Positions 58,560 through 64,000 of a stretch of DNA of 64,000 nucleotides are shown here, piece after piece; the stretch's first letter is position 1; every line of letters starts with the position of its first letter. The DNA is taken from positions 3,720,001 to 3,784,000 of the forward strand of contig JAITYX010000054.1 in assembly GCA_021018815.1 (NCBI GenBank), given 5' to 3'. Below the pieces are notes generated by a model. That model searched no databases and was not told the origin of the DNA. It saw only the letters and a program-made list of their open reading frames with translations. The position numbers were made by a program, and so were the translations under genes. Origin of the DNA: Talinum fruticosum. Taxonomy: Eukaryota; Streptophyta; Magnoliopsida; Caryophyllales; Talinaceae.

Positions 58560-60030
58560 AATTTCCTTCGAAATAATATATTATACCTCTATCGCTGTTA
58601 GGAACTCACTTATTTGTGCATGCGAGACTAACTCAATACTTATATTGTGGAAATATCGTATAACAACGAGCTAAGTTATCATTATTACATTCAAACTGTG
58701 TTTTGTCTCCGTACTCTACTCATTTGCCACTATATTTACTTTCACTAAGTGATATTATATTTGTAATTCATAATCCTTAAGTAATTCCACTAGCGGTGTT
58801 GCCTCAAATTGATCTTCTTTTGGGTAAAAATGTACTTCAAACTCTAATGGTCAATATAAATCTTACATGTTACCCCATACAAGTAATGTCTCCAAATATT
58901 TAAAACAAAAACAACAGCAGCCTACTCCTATTCATGAGTAGGATAAATCTTTTCACATGGTTTGAATTGTTGAGATGCATAAGCTATGACCTTGTCGTCT
59001 CGTATTAATACGCATCCTAACCCGTTTTTAAATGCCTCACTAAAGATGGTATACTTTTTACGTTCCATGAGTAAGGTAAGAATTTGGGTTGTGGATAGCC
59101 TTTTTTCAACTTCTAGAGTGTCTCTTCACATTTATCCGGCCACTCAAATTAGGTTGTATTCTTTAGCAAGATTATTAGAGGTGACGTTGTTTTTGAAAAA
59201 TCATGTAGAAACCCTTTGTAGTACCCTGTTAACTCAAGGAAACTCTTCACTTCGTAACATTGGTTGGTCTGGGCCATTTAGTTCTGCCTTTTACCTTATA
59301 TGGACGGCCCTTAATCTCTTCCTTAGAAACAACATACCATAAAAATGCCACTTCTTCCAGCCAAAATTCAGACTTTTATAACTTGACAAGCGATTGATGT
59401 TCTCTTAATATCCGTAGTGCTATCCTCGGATACTCAACATGTTCTCTCTTATCCTTAGAGTATGTAAGAATATCATCAATAAATACCACCACAAACTTAT
59501 TCAAATAAATCTTGAAAATTTTATTCCTGAGGTCCATGAATGCAGCAGATGCATTGGTAAATCTAGAGAGCATTTTTATAAATTTGTAATGCCCATGTCC
59601 GATTCTAAACACAATTTTGAGAATATCCTCTTATTCAATTCTAAGTTGGTAAAACATACTAACTCCTTGTAATTGATCAAACCAACCATCAATTCAAAAT
59701 AGATGATTCTTATTCTTGAGTGTTATCTTGTTTACCTTGCTATAAGTTGTAAAGAGTCTCAAGGTGCCATCCCTCTTGTTCGAACAAGACTGAAGCTCCC
59801 CAAGATAACACACTTGACTTAATAACTCCTTTTTGTATTAACTTATCAAGCTAACCTTTAGTTCTCTATAAGTTCGATCGAGGTAAACCTATAAGGCACT
59901 TTAGTAATAGGTTTTGCACCAGGAATTACTTCAAATTTTGAAATAAATCTCCCTTCGAAGAAGTAGGTCAAGTAAATTGTCAAGAATTACTTCGGAAATC
60001 CACACACCATAGGTATATCATCTATATCTG
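58560..60030 (-). pseudogene. pol: RT and RNase H, minus-strand copy (decayed)
   Basis: The longest readable part is 59612-59376: TNASAAFMDLRNKIFKIYLN and then [20 protein letters not shown], the RT palm with intact DD. RNase H remnants lie around 58990-58760 ([17 protein letters not shown] near 58985-58940). The rest is fragmented. Confidence 0.85.
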
Positions 60031-60099
60031 TTCTTTCTTTTACATCCTTAGTAACATAAATGCCCTTTATAACCCTATCTTAATAATTTGCTAGCCTTT

Positions 60100-60560
60100 A
60101 TGACTGAGATTATAGGATACTCCTTTTTATCTTTTTCACCCCAAAACACACTTGTTTCACTCTCCGACCTTTTAAAATAAGCTTTCAACCTCTACATTCT
60201 ATGTTCACCTCATGAATTGTCAATCAATCCATTCTTAACATTACCTCAAATTCTCACATATTAAATTGGATTAAATCTACGAAAAATAATTCCCCACATA
60301 TAACCTTGGCACATGCTGATAAAGAATTAAGTCTTTTATCACTTTTTCATTTGGCAACTCGATTTGGTACTCTATTCGGCCTTATGATCATCTGAATTTA
60401 AGTGAAAGGCAACTAAGAGTAAATATAAATGAATGGGTGGCGCATGAATCCAATAAAACATCAAAAGACTTTGAGTTTAGTACCGAGTGTCAATCGTCAT
60501 TCCTAAAGTTGTGGCTTCTTCCTTGTACATCACTTACACTTGTTCTACAGATCACGGGTT
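60100..60560 (-). pseudogene. Protease region, minus-strand copy (decayed)
   Basis: Expected between the zinc knuckle and RT and colinear with 3950-4338 of the forward copy. The reading is too broken to see the catalytic triad; assigned by position only. Confidence 0.5.
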
Positions 60561-60599
60561 TGGAAGATGGTGTGGGTCTTTCACATAGTGTCATTAGGG

Positions 60600-61608
60600 C
60601 TTCACAACTCCTTCTTTACAATTTTCTGTCTTCTTGGGCAAGCGTTTACTAAATGGTTAGGGCTACCGCACCATATACATTTGTTACTACTCATTGGTGT
60701 GCTATGATTTGTTCAGCCATATTTCCTACGGGGTTCGAAGTATTCGATGAGTGACCCTTGTTTAAACTAGTAACATGTTTATTTTGAACTATACTCTCAC
60801 TTATACTATTCCACTTCCTTTTTGAGTTTTCGGGATTCAAGGCCCTTAGTTCACTCTTTACTCATTACACTTCTGCTGCTCTCTTATTTAGTTTTTGATA
60901 ATCTGTGATAGGTTGGTCAATGGTTAATGTCGAAGGTAATAAGCCAAGCCCTCCTTAAATCTTATCATTTTCATCCTATCGATAGCGACAAAGTCCGGGC
61001 AAATCTAAGTAGCTCCATAAAATTACTAGCGTACTCGCATCACTGTCATATTATTGTTCATTTTCAATTCCGGGGACTCTTTTTCTTTCGACGTCGAGCG
61101 AGATCGGGTAGAACTTCGCTCTAAGTTCTTCTATAAATTTCTCCCAAGTGAACCGACAACCTTGAAATTTGTTTTTCATTGAGCTCCACCAAATGTCTCG
61201 CTTCACCCTTTTTTTCTCTTTTTTTTCTTTTTTTTTCCTTTAGGTACCTTAACAACCGCAATTGTCTTTTTCTTTCTCTTAATACTTTCTTCTCATTCCA
61301 CTCGTATTAATCTTTGCATCGCAAGTCTTATGATTACGACGAGTCACTCTGCCGGCTAACTTGTTAGACTTAGAAGTGGATTTAGTAGGTGTTAGAGGAA
61401 TTCTTTTCATTAACTCTGTCACCAAGTTCCTTCAATAGTTTGGGTCCATGGTATCGGTGCAAATCTCTAAGGGTATGGGTTGGATTTCACTAAGGATTTG
61501 TTGCGAGTTGGGAGGAGTTTCCGATGCCTATTCGGCAAGTCCTCAATCATTGCCCAACTCTATAGTTACATTCGAAATTACGTCATTGCTTTCTAACCGA
61601 GACATGCT
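60600..61608 (-). CDS. gag: Chromovirus Gag, minus-strand copy (frameshifted)
   Basis: The start is homologous to the forward copy (minus-strand ATG near 61606, MSRLESNDV). The conserved block ELMKRIPLTPTKSTSKSNKL lies near 61410-61355. The C-terminal knuckle CIWCGSPNHLVNACPRR is at about 60685-60635, a clean CX2CX4HX4C. An insertion of T-rich sequence (61205-61250) disrupts the middle. Confidence 0.8.
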
Positions 61609-61649
61609 TGAGTCATATAAATATAAATTTTTCTAATTAATTTCTTTTC

Positions 61650-62331
61650 CCTCTCCTACGAAACAAATTGTTAACTTCTAATATAAAATATACTTAGTTA
61701 ACTCCTACTTTCATTACGTTTATATAATAACAAACACCAAATTGTATGTTAGATTATCATTCGGCTCTGAAAATTCTTATCGGTTAAGTAATCCTTAATT
61801 AAAGGAACTCCCAAGGTTCATTCAGGTGTCGGTTTTGCTTTCGATTCCAACTTAAAGGTAATAAAGGAAATTTTATAAGAGAGTTTGATATTTTCTAAAA
61901 ATTTCGGCAGAGTTCTCGCTTGTAATATGATCTATCCCCTAGGCTTGAAGCCTTAAAACCCCGCATAAAGACCACAATATCACTCAACGAGCCACACGCT
62001 CGAAGTACACAACTCAACGGCCACACGCCGAAGTCCAACCAATATACATTAAGGCTTAAAACAACCTAAATGATTCATAACACACCGAAACAACTATATG
62101 AACTTAATTACAAACTACGACACTTAAAAGCATATGGAATGTCCGTTAGCAACTTAAGTCATTACATACATCATTTATACTAGCATACCCAAAAGTATAT
62201 ATATTAACCCAACATTAATTACACTATATAAACAAGTCCCAAAACAACAACTTAAGGAAATAATAGCCACGTAATTTTCCTAAGGTTCAAATCATGACAC
62301 CTTAGAACCCTATTGCTCACAAGTGATTTCT
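61650..62331 (-). other. Leader of minus-strand chromovirus with twin hairpins
   Basis: About 700 bp without ORF between PBS and gag. Its gag-proximal part matches the forward leader (2390-2490). Its PBS-proximal part carries the twin-hairpin module (61988-62030) and TTTCTAAAAATTTCGGCAGA, which the forward copy lacks and the CACTA passenger at 19290-19600 shares. Confidence 0.72.
61988..62030 (-). other. Tandem GTGTG-loop hairpins in chromovirus leader
   Basis: Minus strand: CGGC-GTGTG-GCCG (62030-62018) and CGAGC-GTGTG-GCTCG (62002-61988), each preceded by ACTT and followed by TTGAGT. Stem sequences differ between the two but both pair perfectly. Confidence 0.6.
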
Positions 62332-62349
62332 AAACCTGGCTCGATACCA
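62332..62349 (-). other. Primer-binding site, minus-strand chromovirus
   Basis: The minus strand reads TGGTATCGAGCCAGGTTT. It equals the initiator tRNA-Met complement except that CAGAG is written CGAG. Confidence 0.9.
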
Positions 62350-62353
62350 CAAC

Positions 62354-63593
62354 CGTAACGCCTCCAATCACCATTACTTAATAATCCCTTAATTCAAGAA
62401 TATTACGCAAGGTCGCAGCGGAAGATAACGACCGAAGACATTACCGTCAGTCCTAAAAATAGGACAAGGCTAAATAAGTGAAATAAAGTAAAAGACAATT
62501 TGCGTATCCAACTCGTTATATTTCCATTGGTCCTGTTAGAGGTAATTGCTGATTACCCAAGTAGTTAAGTCATCCCAAAATACAGTTCACTTGTTTAGTA
62601 ACATAATATTTATACAACCTAGACTTTCATCTATTCCACAAAATAATGTGCAATGTGTAATAATTCTCAAGGTCATACCTAAACCACGGTTGAGAGTAAA
62701 ATCACTCGTGAGCATCTATACACCTTCAGTAATCACAAGTGCAACGCGATTGGCTATGGTTTGCCTTCCTTAGACTTGGTGGGTGATTGATTGTTCACCA
62801 ATGCTTTTCCTAAAACAAAAACAGTAAAATATTTCGAAAAATGAGTCGAAACTTAGTACGAACATTCCCGCACGAGTCAAATTGCTTTGAAAACATTTTA
62901 ATTGAGCGCGCGCATTTCAATTCATTTTAGTTCGAAATCAGGTGGAGAGAATATGATTAAAACTTGCTTGCCGGTTATTATCCGAAAGTGGAACCCCTTG
63001 ATAATTGATACGATCTTTGAATAAGGTGCACACCTCCCGGGCCGACCGAGAACCCGAGTTGAAGTCGCACGGGTGGAATTGAAGGGCCTAAGCCCCGATA
63101 ATTGATAATTGATAATTGAGCGGGGACCACTTAATTAGGTGACAAAACTTGATTTGCAAATGATTCATTATTAGTTATTTCTATAAGAAATGTTGAGATT
63201 TGCTCGAAATATGTGAATTTTCGAAGGGTACAGGCAATGAACATACTCGAACCGAGAATATTTGTTTCTCCCCTTATAGAAATTGAAATTACCAGCTAGT
63301 CGGCAACGGAAGTGGCCTCAATCATCGTTTCAAATAGATTTCGTTGTTAATAACGCTTCTCTTGAGTTTCAATAACCGAATTCGTACAAGTGTTTGCAAT
63401 TCATTTCATGTTCTTTATTTATTACGTAATCGATAGAATTAAGATTTGTTTAAGCTAATTATTGACGTTTTACACAATTTAATCTCTTACTCTGCTTAGA
63501 TCGAAAGACTTTATTTTGGATTTCTAATTATACCTTAGCTATTGTAATTTGTTTAACATACAAAATATATGCTTTAATTACTATTACTACTAC

Positions 63594-63691
<98 letters not shown>

Positions 63692-64000
63692 ATCCCCAAT
63701 TCGATTAGCTTTGCCAAGCCTAACATCACTTCGAATCCTTGCCCCTAACTCACTTTTCACTTCATTAACTCCCATAAGTTAATTCGATTTGCTCAACAAA
63801 GTTCACATTACCAATTCAATTCACATATGCCATAATACACTACTTTTATTTAAGGATATACGCATTGTTTCCTCAGCAAAGTTCACATTCCTAATCACAA
63901 TTAGGTGCACTAAATTGCTCAAATTGCTACATGCCTTCAACACAACTTATTACCCAACTTCAATCTCCCTACACATTTTTCTTCCTTTTGCTCAATTGTA
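62354..64000 (-). repeat. 5' LTR of minus-strand chromovirus, truncated by window end
   Basis: Begins CGTAACGCCTCCAATCACC and aligns with 54223-55870 throughout. Differences from its partner are concentrated at CWG sites and in the (ATT)n array. A 60-bp segment present at 55320-55380 is missing near 63447. Confidence 0.93.
63593..63688. repeat. (ATT)n microsatellite, 5' LTR copy
   Basis: About 32 units, twice the length of the homologous array at 55522-55567. Confidence 0.96.

Larger units (their letters stand above)
54223..64000 (-). mobile_element. Ty3/gypsy chromovirus (family T), minus-strand copy, 5' LTR cut by window end
   Basis: 3' LTR on the left (54223-57138), interior 57139-62353, PBS at 62332-62349, 5' LTR from 62354 running off the window. 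It is homologous to the forward copy at 1-10266 across LTR, gag, pol and leader, but more decayed in pol and without the extra ORF. The left flank TGTAT (54218-54222) should be repeated after the 5' LTR outside the window. Confidence 0.92.

Overview
This window is repeat-packed dicot-type plant heterochromatin. I find no intact host gene, tRNA, rRNA or CRISPR array. It is a stack of nested transposons and one endogenous pararetrovirus. The species cannot be named from sequence alone; plant origin follows from the element families (Tekay-like chromovirus, Tat/Ogre-like Ty3, Sirevirus-like Ty1, MULE, CACTA, Caulimoviridae).

Layout, left to right. (1) 1-10266: a forward Ty3/gypsy chromovirus (family T) whose 5' LTR is cut by the window edge, with a complete 2.86-kb 3' LTR at 7403-10266 and an extra ORF upstream of gag. 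(2) 10267-36030: a decayed endogenous pararetrovirus. Its movement-protein part (about 10450-11287) is separated from its coat-protein/protease/RT/RNase H part (30486-35450) by 19.2 kb of later insertions. The outer insertion is a reverse solo gypsy LTR (11288-11379 plus 27848-30480, target duplication GTAGG). That LTR is split by a Sirevirus-like Copia element (11380-27847). The Copia is split by a CACTA transposon (18013-22649, duplication TTC) and by a solo LTR of its own family (13496-15014). (3) About 36030-53330: a reverse-strand MULE transposase gene, split by a Tat/Ogre-like cluster (37526-50501) that contains an inverted pair of Tat copies and a 5' leader with a minisatellite. (4) About 53640-54205: subterminal-type repeats of an unidentified DNA transposon. 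(5) 54223-64000: a second family-T chromovirus on the minus strand, cut by the right edge. Family T therefore flanks the window in inverted orientation.

The relative age order is readable: pararetrovirus first, then the solo gypsy LTR, then Copia, then CACTA and the Copia solo LTR. Independently, the MULE came first and the Tat cluster later.

The most important technical observation concerns lesions. Nearly every frameshift I examined in the chromovirus and in a captured gene fragment, and many differences between paired LTRs, sit where a CAG or CTG is expected and CG (or CCG, CTCG, CGAG) is written. Even the tRNA primer-binding sites show it. CWG is the plant CHG methylation target, so this looks like a consensus or base-calling artefact of methylated DNA. 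Apparent decay of these elements may be overstated. Biologically notable are an extra ORF in the chromovirus, a conserved splice donor with a telobox-like motif in its LTRs, twin GTGTG-loop hairpins in its leader, and an AT-hook/PPC-domain gene fragment carried by the CACTA element.
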